A DNA stretch of 64,000 nucleotides from Branchipolynoe longqiensis. Its lineage: Eukaryota > Annelida > Polychaeta > Phyllodocida > Polynoidae. Position 1 is the stretch's first letter. Every line of letters begins with the position of its first letter. The stretch is from positions 25,315,849 to 25,379,848 of the forward strand of contig CM059186.1 of NCBI GenBank assembly GCA_030323885.1. Reading direction: 5' to 3'. The translations under genes and the position numbers were made by a program. This document shows positions 20,890-32,254 of the stretch, in pieces. The notes beneath the pieces were generated by a model, which saw only the letters and a list, made by a program, of their open reading frames with translations, did not search any database and had not been told where the DNA came from.

Positions 20890-21605
20890 TGGGGCCCTAT
20901 GCACCAATCGGAGTTATGGCCTTAACCGCGGTTTGACTATCTCCACACGGCTAACAGTGGAAAATCCGTATGCGTCAATCGGTGCCAGCGCTAACCGCGG
21001 ACCGTAGCCTAGGCTAAGATACCCCAGTTTCAAATCTGGTTTAACTGCTAGCCGGGGCAGTTAGTGTGCGTGTATGGGTCTCAATCTATTAAATGCTATC
21101 ATATTTAACAGAATTACACACGCAATAAGTGAAATTTTATCAATTTAACCCTGAATGCGAAGCGATATTAACACTGCTGCTGCAGCAGCGGCGATATTAA
21201 TATTTTCGAATCGACGAATGTATAGTAAACAAACGGCCACCGACGTCGATATCCATACTGTCCAACATCAAATAAACATGGGCGGCAATATATTAGGCCC
21301 AAATCTATTCAACGCTGTCTTATTTAACAGAATTACATACGCAATAAGTGAAATCTTATCAATTTAACCCTAAATTCGAACCGATATTAACGCTCCCGCC
21401 GAATTGCCGCCGTTATTCATATTGTCGACTGGAGGGAATTCCCAAATCTATAAATAAACTCACGGTCAGCTACCCGCCCCGGCTAAAACATTGGTGCATA
21501 CCGATTCACACATTTCTCAAACCCCCCACTACCCTGAGGTAGCTAACCGCGGCTAGTGCCTTAACTCCGGCTAAGCCTAACCCTGATTGGTGCATACGGG
21601 CCCTG
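20888..21605. mobile_element. MITE related to M3
   Basis: Starts CCTGGGGCCCTATGCACCAA and ends in the inverse with three differences (about 29 bp of terminal similarity). Interior carries the GAATTACACACGCAATAAGTG block and CGAACCGATATTAACGC seen in the M3 copy at 5791-6484. Confidence 0.7.
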
Positions 21606-22374
21606 GGGCCGTATGCATGAAGCGGTGTTAGCGGCGTGTGGTGTTATACCTCTAACTCTGGGTACCTATCTCCGGTTATCGGCGTCGTAGAGAACTATGT
21701 CAAGCCGTATGCATGGGCGCTTAAACGGTGAGTGTTAGCTAAACGTGAATGTATTTATAGATTTGGAAAATCCCTCTTCATTTGTAGCCATATATTAGGC
21801 TCAAATATATTAAATGCTATCATATTTAACAGAATTACATACGCAATAAGTGAAATTTTATAAATTTAACCCTAAATTCGAACCCTCCTTAAGGCTACCG
21901 CCGCATTGGCGGCGATATTAATATTTATATTTTCGAATCGACGAACGTACAGTAAACAAACCGCCGCCGCCACCGCCGCCGCCAGTATGGAAAGGGAGGT
22001 CGATGCGGCGGCGGCGGCAATTTGTTTACTTTACGTTCGTCGATTCGAAAATATAACTATTAATATCGCCGCCAATGCAGCGGTAGCCTTAAGGAGGGTT
22101 CGAATTTAGGGTTAAATTGATAAAATTTCACTTATTGCGTATGTAATTCTGTTAAATATGATAGTATTGAGTAGATTTGGGTTCCATCCTGACACTAACC
22201 TAACACTAACACCGCTGTAAACCTGCTATGAGCAGAGTTAGAATTTCCGAGTTTAAACGCTCGGTGTTAGGCCTAACACTGCTCCATGCATACCAACTTT
22301 TCTGCGCTAAACCAGAAATCCCGCCATAAACGCGTTTTGGGTTGGTAACACCGCTCCATGCATACGGGCCCAGG
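21602..22374. mobile_element. Foldback M3-type element with long inner arms
   Basis: Outer ends CCTGGGGCCGTATGCATGAA and TCCATGCATACGGGCCCAGG are inverted copies. Inside, 21806-21972 and 22009-22180 are reverse complements over about 165 bp with a few mismatches, around a CCGCCG-rich centre near 21990. It starts where the preceding element ends. Confidence 0.75.
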
Positions 22375-22429
22375 TGTGTACGGGGCCTGGAAATCTCATG
22401 GCTTGATCTCATTTGCTTTGTGTGTGTGT

Positions 22430-22485
22430 ATGTGCGTGCGTGTGTGTGTGTGTGCACGCGCGTGTGCGTGCGTGTGTGTGTATAC
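22430..22485. repeat. (GT)n / (GCGT)n microsatellite
   Basis: Alternating GTGTGC and GCGCGTG units. Confidence 0.85.
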
Positions 22486-22496
22486 ATTACGTTTGT

Positions 22497-22760
22497 GTAT
22501 TTGATTTTTATGTCCTGGCAACATCTAAGGTCATATCAGGACGTGTGCCCGTCCCTCTGTCGGCAACATTTTAGTGCTGACACACTGGGGGACCAGGCCG
22601 TCACAATCATGACCCGATTTTCCACTCAGTCCCATTATCCTGATACCGACCAAAACCAGTCCTTGCCCTATCCTAGTAATGTTGAGTGCCAGGGTAAGTA
22701 GCAACAAGGATACGTTTTCCAAGTCATTTGTTTGATTCAGTCAATGTTTGAAGCCATTGG
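22497..22760 (-). mobile_element. SINE family S, degenerate head
   Basis: 3' domain and body are clear (CCTGGCAACATCTAAGGTCA onward); the head is decayed beyond AATGTTTGAAGCC. Confidence 0.7.
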
Positions 22761-22960
22761 AAGCCAGCGCTCTTATCGATTCATATACACCCAATGAGTA
22801 ATGATAAAATATTTGCACTTTAAACCACAGAATTTGGCTATCGATGAACATGTCCTGATCTCACCATATCTTTTTCTAACATGTGTTTTTGTCCTTAGAG
22901 AGCAGTCTGTAGGTTAACTGCATATTAGCTCCAGGGCTCATGATTTTGCATTGCATATTA

Positions 22961-23151
22961 CAGTAAAACCTCTTCAACCGACCACCTGCACAGATCGACC
23001 ACTCCCCTATATCAACAGTATTATTTGGGTTCCAAACGATCGCCCATACAATACCATTGTAATGAAATGAAAAACTTCCTAACCAACCACCTCCCTAAGT
23101 GGACCATTAAAAGTCGGTCCCATGGTCGGTCGTTTTAGAGAGGTTTTACTG
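22961..23151. mobile_element. Tc1/mariner-pogo type MITE, copy 1
   Basis: Starts CAGTAAAACCTCTTCAACCG and ends CGTTTTAGAGAGGTTTTACTG, flanked by TA on both sides, as expected for the TA target duplication of this superfamily. The CAGTRAAACCTC...GAGGTTTTACTG ends are typical of pogo-group MITEs. Confidence 0.8.
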
Positions 23152-23153
23152 TA

Positions 23154-24211
23154 TTTGTTTATAAGGGGCAGTGGGAAGACAACCATAAATGTTTACACTG
23201 TTCCTACAATTTCTATTGTCACCAGATTAGCTTATGTTTGTATATTATGTATGGAAATTGTGAATAAAAAAATGTCTCATGTCTAATTCAGCCATTTCGC
23301 CCTGTCACAAGTTAAGGATATGGTTAGTGTAACCAGCCAATACAATGCTTTTAATGTACTGAACATGCCACAGGATATGGATTTCAGACATAGGGACAGA
23401 CAAAGCTACTGTTGCAGACATGCGTCATTCAATTATGACAATGTAAGGGGAGATGTACGTATGCTGGCTTCTAGGATAATGGGGAAATTTAGTGCACTTT
23501 GGAGGGAGGCTGACCATTGGAATTAAATCTGGCTTGTCACGTGATGCAATGGAGGCTGTAATAGGTGGAAGGAAAGTTGGAAGGGCCTATAACAGTCAAG
23601 AAGGGCCAATGAAAACAAATGGGCTCGTTGCGTCAGATGTGTAAAGACACTGGCAACCAAATCAGGGGTCGGAGCAATAGAAAATCACAGAAAATCTAAG
23701 AGGGATCCAAGGGCAAGCTCCCCCCCCCCCTAGAATTTTTCTTAAACCTATGATTAAAATGGTGCAATCTGGCACATATTTTGGCCTTGAAATTCCAACT
23801 GTTATAAGACTTCAAGACTAACAAATAATTAAAAGTGTTTTATTACCGCCGCTGATTTGGAAACTCAGTTTTCAATGAAATCAGCGATTTCGCTGAGAAA
23901 TGGGATCCCTGCAAATGCTGATGGCTACAAAATGCTGGATGTCGTAGGAGAGCAACATGAATGCTGTAGAGTAACGCAGGGGCGCTGGTCAAGGCTACAC
24001 TGGCACCTAGAAGGCTTTGTCTCCCCTTTTCAGAGCGCAACTCCCAGCAGTGCAATATATTCTATTAAATTGCCTTAAAATTCATCATAGAAGACACAAA
24101 ATGAGTAATGAATGCACCAGAATCTTAGGTGGATATGTAGGATCAAGTCTAGGGGAGTGCTTTGGGTTTTAAAATGTTATGTTTTCACCAGATAATGCAA
24201 TTATAAAAGAA
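23154..24211. other. Unassigned
   Basis: About 1 kb with only short frames. A C10 run lies near 23720. A frame at 23320-23526 (68 codons) has no recognisable motif. Confidence 0.4.
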
Positions 24212-24213
24212 TA

Positions 24214-24391
24214 CAGTAAAATCTCCCTAACCGACCACCTCCACAGACCGACCACTCCCTTATAACGATCGCTTTATTTGGGTCCCAACAATACCATTTT
24301 AACTATATTCTAACTCCCTAAATTGACCACTTCCCTAAATCAACCACTTAAAGTCGGTCCCAGGGTCGGTCGATTTAGAGAGGTTTTACTG
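24214..24391. mobile_element. Tc1/mariner-pogo type MITE, copy 2
   Basis: Same ends and TA flanks as the copy at 22961, with a 10-base shorter interior. Confidence 0.8.
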
Positions 24392-24436
24392 TATAAATAT
24401 ATGCGCTAACAATGGGAAACGGATTAAATTAGTGAA

Positions 24437-24790
24437 AACAATAGTGACAACTACAGTGAAAACTACAGTGACAATTACAGTGAAAACAACAATGAGAACT
24501 GCAGTGAAAACAGTGAAAACCACAGTGAAAACTAGTGAAAACTAGAAGACTACAGTGAAAACTACAGTGAGAAATAGTGAAAACTACAGTGAAAACTACA
24601 GTGAAACTTCAGTAGAAACTAGTGAAAACTAGTGAAGACTACAGTGAAAACAACAGTGATAAATAGTGAAAACTACAGTGAAAACTACAGTGAAACTACA
24701 GTAAAAACTAGTGAAAACTACAGTGAAAACTAGTGAAGACTACAGTGAAAACAACAGTGATAAATAGAGAAAACTACAGTGAAAACTACT
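24437..24790. repeat. (CTACAGTGAAAA)n tandem array
   Basis: About 27 imperfect units of 12-13 bases, mostly ACTACAGTGAAA, with larger blocks repeated (for example GTGAAGACTACAGTGAAAAC near 24635 and 24733). Confidence 0.9.
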
Positions 24791-25184
24791 AAGGCATATA
24801 AATCAGCAACACAAATGGGAACTATTACATAATTGAGACTTCAAATTCAATAAATATTTATAACTGGAAACCTGAACACTGATACTAACACAAGAATCAG
24901 AGAAATAATAATGAGACGAGAACAAAAACAACCTCTGGGCAAGGTCAAACAAACTACATCAGAAATAAGAATAACCTCAACTGGTAATTACTGGCCAAAT
25001 GGAGGATTTAGATCTTTAATTAGGCCGCAAGACCTTAAATTGACCAAATAATAATGACAACGATGACAGAGTGGAAAAGGGGATCATGCTACGCTTTTGT
25101 CATTATCATTAAGGTACAGCCACATGAGACAAATGAAAATGGAAGGGGGTTATGATTCTGCATCTATTTCTAATTCGTAAGATT
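24791..25184. other. Unassigned
   Basis: No frame or repeat supported. Confidence 0.4.
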
Positions 25185-25700
25185 TAATACATTACTTAAA
25201 GCTGCATAGTCCGATGAAAGCATCAACATTTAACAGGACCAGACGGAATGGCCGAATGAGTTGAGAGTCTGTCTCCTGTTTTGGGAGATCAGATATCTGA
25301 ACCAATGGGATTGTGGGTTTGAACCCTGATCGAGTCAAACCAATGACTTAAAAATTTATACTTGTCGCTTCCTAGCCAGGCGCTCGGCATTATTAGGACA
25401 GGGCAAGGACTGGTGTGCTCAGTGTCAGGATAATGTGACTGAGTGGGATATCAGGTCATGGTACTGGCCTCCTGGTCTCCCAGTGGGGCAGCACTATAAA
25501 GTCACCATGAGTGTGCACTGTCACAAGTCGGTACGCATCCTGATATGACCTTAGAAGTTGCTAGGACATAAAACAACAAACAAACCAAACAAACATTTTC
25601 AAAACCAAAACACAAACCTAAATTATATTCTACATAGCCAACTTAGATACTGCTACATTTGTTGCTGCATGGAAAGGGATATTGAGCCAATATAATAGAA
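25185..25700. mobile_element. MITE M1 fragment split by a SINE
   Basis: The left part has the M1 end TTAAAGCTGCATAGTCCGAT (from about 25196) and CATCAACATTT; the right part resumes ACATTTTCAAAACCAAAACA at about 25590. The SINE at 25237-25590 lies between, with AACATTT on both sides as a probable target duplication. Confidence 0.65.
25237..25590 (+). mobile_element. SINE family S, head type a
   Basis: Near full length, GACCAGACGGAATGGCCGAA to AAACAACAAACAAACC, inserted in an M1 fragment. Confidence 0.85.
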
Positions 25701-25769
25701 TCTATCATTGCCCAAGCCTATAATCAGAATTCTGATGTGATTGCCAAAATTAATTTGTCATCATTACAG

Positions 25770-25938
25770 AAAGCGACGCATGGCCGTTTGTGGGCCTCTG
25801 CCTCAATCGGGCCATGTGCTGCTGGTTTGTTGTTGTTGCGGGAGGCGCCACGCCCCCGCCTGTCTTCAGTGGCGGTGGTGGTGGGCATGTAGTAGGTTAG
25901 CCTCTTGTGCTTTATGTCCTGCCTGTCCACACATGACA
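25770..25938 (-). pseudogene. Displaced gag fragment of Ngaro-B
   Basis: Minus-strand frame DRQDIKHKRLTYYMPTTTAT to EAEAHKRPCVAF matches the gag segment at about 29757-29930 nearly residue for residue, then stops at the first Cys of the zinc module. The junction to non-gag sequence is at about 25770. It lies downstream of the recombinase, where no gag is expected, so it is a rearranged or second partial copy. Confidence 0.75.
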
Positions 25939-26278
25939 GGGAAGCATGAGTTGGAGGACATGACTTTATTCCGGGCAGCCCCCAGAGGCTTTACATTTTT
26001 TAGGTGTGGTATCCGAATGCCGCAGGGAAAAGGTCATGTGGTGATCGGAGTGGTGAGGGCTGTTAGTGAGGTGAGGGGAGATGAGACAAATGAACAATTG
26101 AGCTGAGTTGAATAATGACAGAGCAACTAGCGGGTAGCAACAATTACTTAATTATTAATAGTAATAATCATGTATATGTATTTAAGGTTAAATGTCATTA
26201 ATTAAATTGTTATTAAAATTATATAATCTAATGTCTTAAAATCTCGGCCAAGGCAAGTGTATGGTAATTAATGTGAGT

Positions 26279-26990
26279 TCAGGTGTGTGATAAGGGCTGG
26301 ACCAGGGCCGCATTGACCTTGCGTGAGTCATGGGTGTTTATGTATTGCTTATGTGCATCGGAGGCCCAGCCGCCGAAGCGCTGGACCTGCAGCGCATCAG
26401 AGGCCCAGCCGCCGAAGCACTGGACCTCCAGGTCCGAGCTCACTGAGGCAAAGGCGACCATTGCCGCTACCCTCCAGGTGGCATGGAGGGTGAAGTAGGG
26501 GTTGGGTGGGTGAGCCGGTCGGGCCTGCTTCCACATTTTTGCAATGAACGGGATGGTCATGGGAAGGCCATTGGCTGGGAAGACCAGGAGTGGTTGTGCC
26601 CGAGATCGTGTCGGGGCGATGGCGACCATGTAAGCATAGGCATGCACTGGACAGAATCGCTTGTCGGGGGCTGGTGTGAGTGTGATGATGCGTGACTGGT
26701 TGTTGGCCTGCATGTTCTTTGACCACTTATGGTCAATGTGCAGGGATCGATCGTCGATCCAGAAGTCGGCTCGGGTAGTGTGTCGGGTGGGGTCAAAGGT
26801 TGCCACCGACATGGCTGCCTGGCCCCTGCGAAGAACATCACGAGTATGGCAAATGCCACCATTGTGCCCTGTGGTGATGCCCTGAGGTTGAGGACCGCTT
26901 GCCGTATGACCTCCAGCGTTGGCCACGGAGGATGGGCACAGTTGGTCGGCTTTTTCTTCTACCCAGCACCTCACCTGGAGTTGTGTCGGG
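26279..26990 (-). pseudogene. Ngaro-B tyrosine recombinase
   Basis: Box I (MFFAGARQ, Arg present) is in one frame near 26830; the rest continues in the frame 26974-26279 (FDPTRHTTRADFWIDD onward). Catalytic Lys candidate in HKWSKNMQ. In box II the His is present (LHATW) but the Arg three residues later is Trp, TGG at 26476-26474, one CpG transition from CGG. The FGGWASDA box is duplicated in frame by a 39-bp tandem repeat (26361-26438) before the Tyr of HKQYI. A 1-base shift at box I and the Arg loss mean it is inactive. The catalytic positions follow the YR family pattern R, K, H-x-x-R, H/W, Y. Confidence 0.8.
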
Positions 26991-27542
26991 TGTAGGACCG
27001 GGACCAGGTACCGTTCGCAGTGCGCTGCTTAGTTGCGTATCGTGGTGTTGTAGTTGGCCCAGGACCCTCACGTCTGCCTGTCGTGCCTGTGCCGCCCTGA
27101 TGAGGCCCTCGTATTGCGGATATGTCAACATAGAGAGGTTGGAGGGCCTCATAATCAAGAAGAACCGGCTGGACAGGCATGAGTTGGTTCTTACTACAAA
27201 TGTCTACTGCCACCTGCTGGTGGCGAGGGCTGATATGTACCCTGCTGAGGGCATCTCCTATGATATTTATTTCACCGGGGATGAAGTGGTAGGTGATTCT
27301 TATGTTGCGCACAGCCTGAAACATCCAAGCTGCGCTTGCAATTCCTAGGAGGCGGGGGTTGTGTCCCCTGCCAGTGGCAAGGACGTGTCGGGGCGGACGA
27401 GGGTGTGAAGGGCGACAAGGACATTGAGGGCCTCGATCAGGGTTATGCTGTCACCATCGTCATAGTCGGCGTCTGCGAGGGGGATGGAGTATGCATGGGT
27501 GTCATCAGCACTGCCTATCCCCCCGAGGCAGGCATCGACCAC
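26991..27542 (-). pseudogene. Ngaro-B RNase H domain
   Basis: Frame 27542-27345 begins VDACLGGIGSADD, the first acidic block, with a Glu in LIEALNVLVAL. After a frame change, 27324-26971 has MFQAVRNIRITYHFIPGE and IIGDALSRV, the end of the domain. At least one indel separates them (about 27340). Confidence 0.75.
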
Positions 27543-28915
27543 AATGTGTCTGCCCGGGTCGTTGGGGTTCCATTCCAGTCCTTGGTAAAAGCTGGGAACC
27601 AGGCGAGGTCAGCTCGCATCTCATCCATGATGGGGGTGCGGGAGGTGGTGATGTTCCAAAGGGCATAGAGGAGGTGGCTGACGAAGAGGCGGGGTGGACA
27701 AACTCGGACAGGGGCAAGAGCTTCCCCAAGAGCGATTGGAGCTGTTTCCTGGTTATGTCCGACCTTGTTGCTGGGCATCGTAAGGGTCATGGAGGCAGCA
27801 TCAATGATGATGCCGAGCCATCTGACTGCCATGGCAGGCTGTTGTGTCTGCTCGTGGGACTCTGGGAGGCCCAGCTGCTCAAAGCCATGTGGGTGGCAGC
27901 CAAGTGGCGTGTGGCAGTGGGCTTGTCTGGTGCGACGACAATGAGAGATCGTCCTAGTACATGGTTGCCGCGATGCCCTTGCCCCTCAGTATGTATGTGA
28001 CGGCCTCGGCCACCCTCTGGATATGGCAGCTCAAGCAGCGGGCGCCGAATGGGACGGAGATAGCGAAGAAGGCGCCTCTCCAGCAGGCCCCAAGCAGCGG
28101 CCAGTCGAGCGGGCAGGATCGGAAGTTCTTATATGCCCTGCTGATGTCCATGGTGAACATATAGCTGCCATTGTCGCTGGCTCAGAGCTCACTGGTGAAG
28201 CCATCGACAGTGGGGAGGCAGTGGTCACGGGCATGGCCGAGAGCCGTGTTCTTGATGATGTAGGCATTAACCAAGGTAGCGTTGGGAAATGATAATTTGG
28301 TGCTTGCTGGGGTCGGCTTTCTCCCTTGTCATGATGGGAGAGGCATGGAACCAGGGGCGGAAGGGGGGGTTCGGCGAACGGGCCGTATAGTGCCCCTCAT
28401 TGCTTCTCATTAGCCTCGTATTGATCAAACGCGCTGGGGTGTTGGTTGGCACTGGGGTGGTTGGAGATGTTGCCGGTGCCGGATGTTGGCCCCATATACC
28501 CGAGGGGAAAACCAAATTGGAGGAAGTCTATTAACTGTCGGTGGTCATTGGAGTCGGTGAGTAGAGCCCACCAGTTTTCTATGTTACTTTGACTTGGGAC
28601 GGGGATGCAGGCTCCCAATGTATTGGGGAGGCTGGTCTCCCAGACGGCGTGGTATATGTCAGCGATGTTGGTGGATAGCCACGGGCGTAGGTGGGGCCAG
28701 TAGTGGCGGGGAGCGATGCAGCTGCAGGGGAGGGTGGTGGTGTCTTGGGCACAATGGAACCTTATGCGGTCAAAGTCAAGATGGCCGTCGTGGCTGTTGA
28801 CTGTGGGGCCGGCGGCGGGTTGGTGACCGTGAACACGTGGGGTATTGTGTATGGCGGATGGGCGGCATGCGGTGACGCCCCGGGCGGTATAGCCGTTGGC
28901 GGGGCCGCCTCCCAT
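27515..28915 (-). pseudogene. Ngaro-B reverse transcriptase
   Basis: The region before the fingers reads FLQFGFPLGYMGP (about 28500), typical of Ngaro/DIRS RTs. Then PFRPWFHASPIMTREKAD, a frameshift at the SFPNATLVNAYI block, a TGA near 28185, and MFTMDISRAYKNF with the first catalytic Asp. The active site reads MY-stop-DD: TAG at 27956-27954 in place of the second residue of YLDD. The frame 27832-27515 continues with AVRWLGIIIDAASMTLTMP (thumb side). Clearly homologous, clearly dead. Confidence 0.85.
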
Positions 28916-29112
28916 GTGGCCACCTCCTGTGGGGCCGGTGCCTGTGTCTTTATTGCTGATAACGGGTGCTGCACCACATGTCGCCCCATCGTCAGTGCCC
29001 GGGGCTTTGATGCGGTCTCCGCCCAGGTGGCCTGTGTGACTTTATTGCGACGTGTGCCGTAACTACAATCGGTGGGAGCTGGCTGCCCCATCCAAGGGTG
29101 GTGGTGGTTGGG

Positions 29113-29400
29113 GGGGGGGGGAGGGGGTGTTATTGTCATGGGCCTTCCGTCGGCACTGCTGCTCTGAGTGATCAAAGCAGATCTGTGTGACCTTGAAACA
29201 GTGGGCGCAGGCATGGACCAGGTCTTCATGGCCCTCATGGCCCTCGTGATGGTGCAGCCACGTGCCGCTGGTTTGTTGTTGCCTCAGCAGGCACCACGCA
29301 CCCCCCCCCCCTGACTTCATTGGTGGTGGTGGCGGGCATGTAGTAGGTTAGCCTCTCGTGCTGATATGGGTAGCCTAGTCCATTGGGCAGCATGTGGACC
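29113..29400 (-). pseudogene. Duplicated gag zinc module in Ngaro-B
   Basis: A second copy of the segment at 29605-29930. HHHEGHEGHEDLVHACAHC and QICFDHSEQQC are recognisable at about 29140-29250, with an extra EGH triplet unit, and the upstream flank PTTTNEVRG resembles the gag. The two copies are about 490 bp apart. Confidence 0.75.
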
Positions 29401-29595
29401 CCCTTTCCTGCCGCCGCCATGGAGTGTCATTGTGTGGTTGGCGCGGGGGTGCAGTGGGCGGGAGGGTGGTGGGGTGATGTCTGTCGTTTGGGTGGTGGCC
29501 GGTAGGTGTGGCGGGGGTGCAGCATGTTTACTCTGGGTGGGAGCTGGCCATCCGGGGGGGGGGGTTGGGGGGTTGGAGGGCATTTGCCCCCACCT

Positions 29596-30796
29596 TCAGT
29601 TTTTTGTGTTATTGTCATAGGCCTTCCATCGGCACTGCTGCTCTGAGTGATCAAAGCAAATCTGTGTGACCTTGAAACAGTAGGCGCAGGCATAGACCAG
29701 GTCTTCGTGGCCCTCGTGATGGTGCTGCCCTAGGTTGCAGCGGTGGCCCGAGTTGAAAGCGACGCATGGCCGTTCGTGGGCCTCTGCCTCAATCCGGCCA
29801 TGTGCCGCTGGTTTGTTGTTGTTGTGGGAGGCGCCATGCCCCCGCCTCTCTTCAGTGGCGGCGGTGGTGGGTATGTAGTAGGTTAGCTTCTTGTGCTTTA
29901 TGTCCTGCCTGTCCGACGACGTAAGCTTGTTTTTCTCCACGCGATCAAAGATGCGCTGGAACCACTTCCTGACCATGGCCCAGGGCTTGGTCATACATTC
30001 CCCTGTGATGCACCGGTAGTGATCCAGCATGTCTCCAAAGTCCTGAGGGTTGTAGACCTGCTGGTCATCCAGGAGTGCCATGGATGCATTGAGGTATTCC
30101 CTCTCGGTCATGGTGGCATGCGCAGCTAGCTTCTGGGAGGCCGATTGACATACATCACGGTCCAGATACATTAGGGCTTGGAGATAGGGTTGACAACAAA
30201 GATGTCATGCATAATGGTGCGCCTACCTTCCAGCCTGCGATACACTGCACGGGTCCTGTCCACCTCGTCGTTGAGCACCTCCGCGCATTGGTAGTGGGTG
30301 GGCTGGTTCACCCTGTAGTCCCATATGGCGGCCTCCGGGACGGCATATCCTGCCGGGGACGCCACACCCACCCCCCCATAGTCTGTGGTTCCGGCCCGGC
30401 CCTGCCCCGGCCTGGGTCGTCTGGGCCTACACACGGGCCACGGCCGCTGGCGCACATTCTGGCGGCGGTGCGTGTCACGGGGGCCGCCCGCCAACACGAT
30501 ATCCAGTATGGTGATCTGGAGTGCCGCCATCCGGACGTCCATGCATGCCTCCATGTCAGCTATGCGACGATCCACGTATGCAATCGGGATGGGTGTCCCT
30601 CGCTTCACAGGCGTCCCCTGTCCCGCGGTTGTCCCCTGGCCGGGTGGTATGTAGGAGTCGTCCGTGTCTGCCGGCGTTGGGCGGCCGTTGTAAGGCATGC
30701 GCTCCGTGCCTCCATGCTCTAGCCAAGCGGTATGGCCTTGGCCTTAGTGGGCCTCCCGGGCTTACGCTTATTTCCTGATGATCCGTGTCTAGGCAT
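29596..30796 (-). pseudogene. Ngaro-B gag with CCHC-type zinc module
   Basis: Probable start is ATG at about 30796 (MPRHGSSGNKRKPGRPTKAK, very basic), followed by TAG about 25 codons on. The frame 30698-30171 (MPYNGRPTPADTDD) ends in TAA, and the last A of that stop is the first base of an ATG that opens the frame 30171-29596. The latter has a helical part (DRDVCQSASQKL onward) and, at residues about 136-180, Cys-x8-Cys-x5-His-x10-Cys-x2-Cys-x9-His-x4-Cys. This is expected to bind zinc and the element RNA. The TAATG junction could be a plain 1-base deletion, since the second frame is open upstream (PYLQALMYLD), or a stop-start signal. Confidence 0.75.
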
Positions 30797-31054
30797 AACG
30801 GTGTGTCACATTTGTTTAGGTGCCAAAAAGGAGGTTAGTGGTCAGTCCAGTGGAGATGAGCAGAGTGACCAAGTGAGGTGGGAAGCTGAGGGGGCTCAGC
30901 TTTGGAGGATTGTGATTGGGTGTTGAGAGAGGGTGTGTCAGGGGTGCTGTCGAATGGGAGGGGTGTAATGAGGAGGCGCGGCATGATTGACATGTGGTAT
31001 TGGTTGTAGTCCCCTTCCCAGAGAGACCCGCCCCCAATCCCCCCTCCAGCCGCC

Positions 31055-31125
31055 ATGGCCCCACCAGGGGGAGGGGGGGGGGGGGCAGGGAGAGAAGGAG
31101 GGGGGGAGAAGGGGGGGGCCAACGG
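31055..31125. repeat. G-rich low-complexity run
   Basis: GGGGGAGGGGGGG blocks with AGGGAGAGAAGGA in between; potential quadruplex on the plus strand. Confidence 0.8.
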
Positions 31126-31799
31126 TTTTACTGTTTAATGTGCCCTGCAATGACCCCGAATGAGCGGAAGCTCATTCAACACGTTTTCATTCAAAATAAA
31201 AGTTACTTCGAAGTAAACTAAAGTAAATAATAAATAATAATAAATAATAAAGTAAATAATAATGGTCAACCAACTGTCTTTATTTATCTCAGGAAAAAAA
31301 GCAGAAATTCAAAACTAATGGACTATGCAACTTTAAATTGGTGTTTATTTCCCTCAAATAGGTTTTACCCATTTTGTCCTGACGCATTTTTGATATTGAA
31401 ATTTGTTTTAATTCATTGTATTAAATCTCGGAGTTGGTGCCCTTGCTTTAAAATCTTATTATTAAGATTATGTTATTATTTTAATTTAATGATGTGATGA
31501 CAGTAAATTAAGCCTTTATAAACATCATGGCGTAACCTTAAGATGTCTAGAGAATATGTATTTTTTTGTAACCAAGTGAATTAATATTACCAACAACAAA
31601 AATAAAAAGAACAAAAATCAAATCAAATATAAAGGCCCCTGGTCAGTAGGGAAATAATTAATTTCCTAATGTAATAGTCATCGTGTTCACAAACAATTTC
31701 GCTGCCCCACATAAAATCCCTAATAATCAGTGAAAGGAGTTTCTTTCAGTGCCAATACAAGAAATTCCAATCGAATTCCAAATCGCTTGGACCTCCCCT
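31126..31799. other. Unassigned, with an M1 fragment
   Basis: Positions 31190-31345 carry the inverted M1 start (AATGGACTATGCAACTTTAA at 31317). The rest is AT-rich with no feature. Confidence 0.45.
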
Positions 31800-32075
31800 A
31801 TAAATATTGCTTAACGGCACTCATAGTTTGGGCTATCTTCCGTTCCAATCAGTGTTTCACAACTGGTTCACCAAAGGTTATGGTATATACTATCCTATCT
31901 GTGGGAAAGTGCATACAAAAGACCTCTTGCTGCTTATCGGAAATAGTAGCCTATGTGGCAGATGCAGGATTCCTCCAAAGAAATATGTCAAAATGACCAT
32001 ACGTTTGATGTCCAATAGCCAATGATAAAAATCAATGTGCTCTAAAGGCATTGTTAAATAAAACAAACTTTACTT
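31800..32075 (-). mobile_element. Mollusc-type dispersed repeat V, copy 1
   Basis: On the minus strand it reads TTTATTTAACAATGCCTTTA, GAGCACATTGAT, ATTGGCTATTGGACATCAAA and later GGTGAACCAGTTGTGAAACA. The same blocks in the same order occur on the plus strand at 41888-42150, and the start alone at 47618. I know this repeat as common in mollusc genomes; its class is not clear to me. Confidence 0.65.
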
Positions 32076-32254
32076 TTCGTTATAATCGAGCTGGTAATCT
32101 GAGCACGTCAGAGGGAGGTGGTTGGTCAGAATCACGCCAGGTGGCGTGTGGGTCGTGAGGTTCCTAGGTAATATAGGTAGCAGCAGTCGGTGTCAGGTTT
32201 CCAGCAGCCTGAAAACGAGCGTTCCAAATTCCGCTGGTAACTCAGGATTGGTTG

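Larger units (their letters stand above)
25770..30800 (-). mobile_element. Ngaro-B: decayed Ngaro-like YR retrotransposon
   Basis: Minus-strand order gag, RT, RNase H, YR, as in Ngaro elements. GC-rich compared with its flanks. Many frameshifts and stops, an internal gag duplication and a stray gag fragment at the left. I did not find split direct repeats, so its ends are approximate. Confidence 0.8.
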
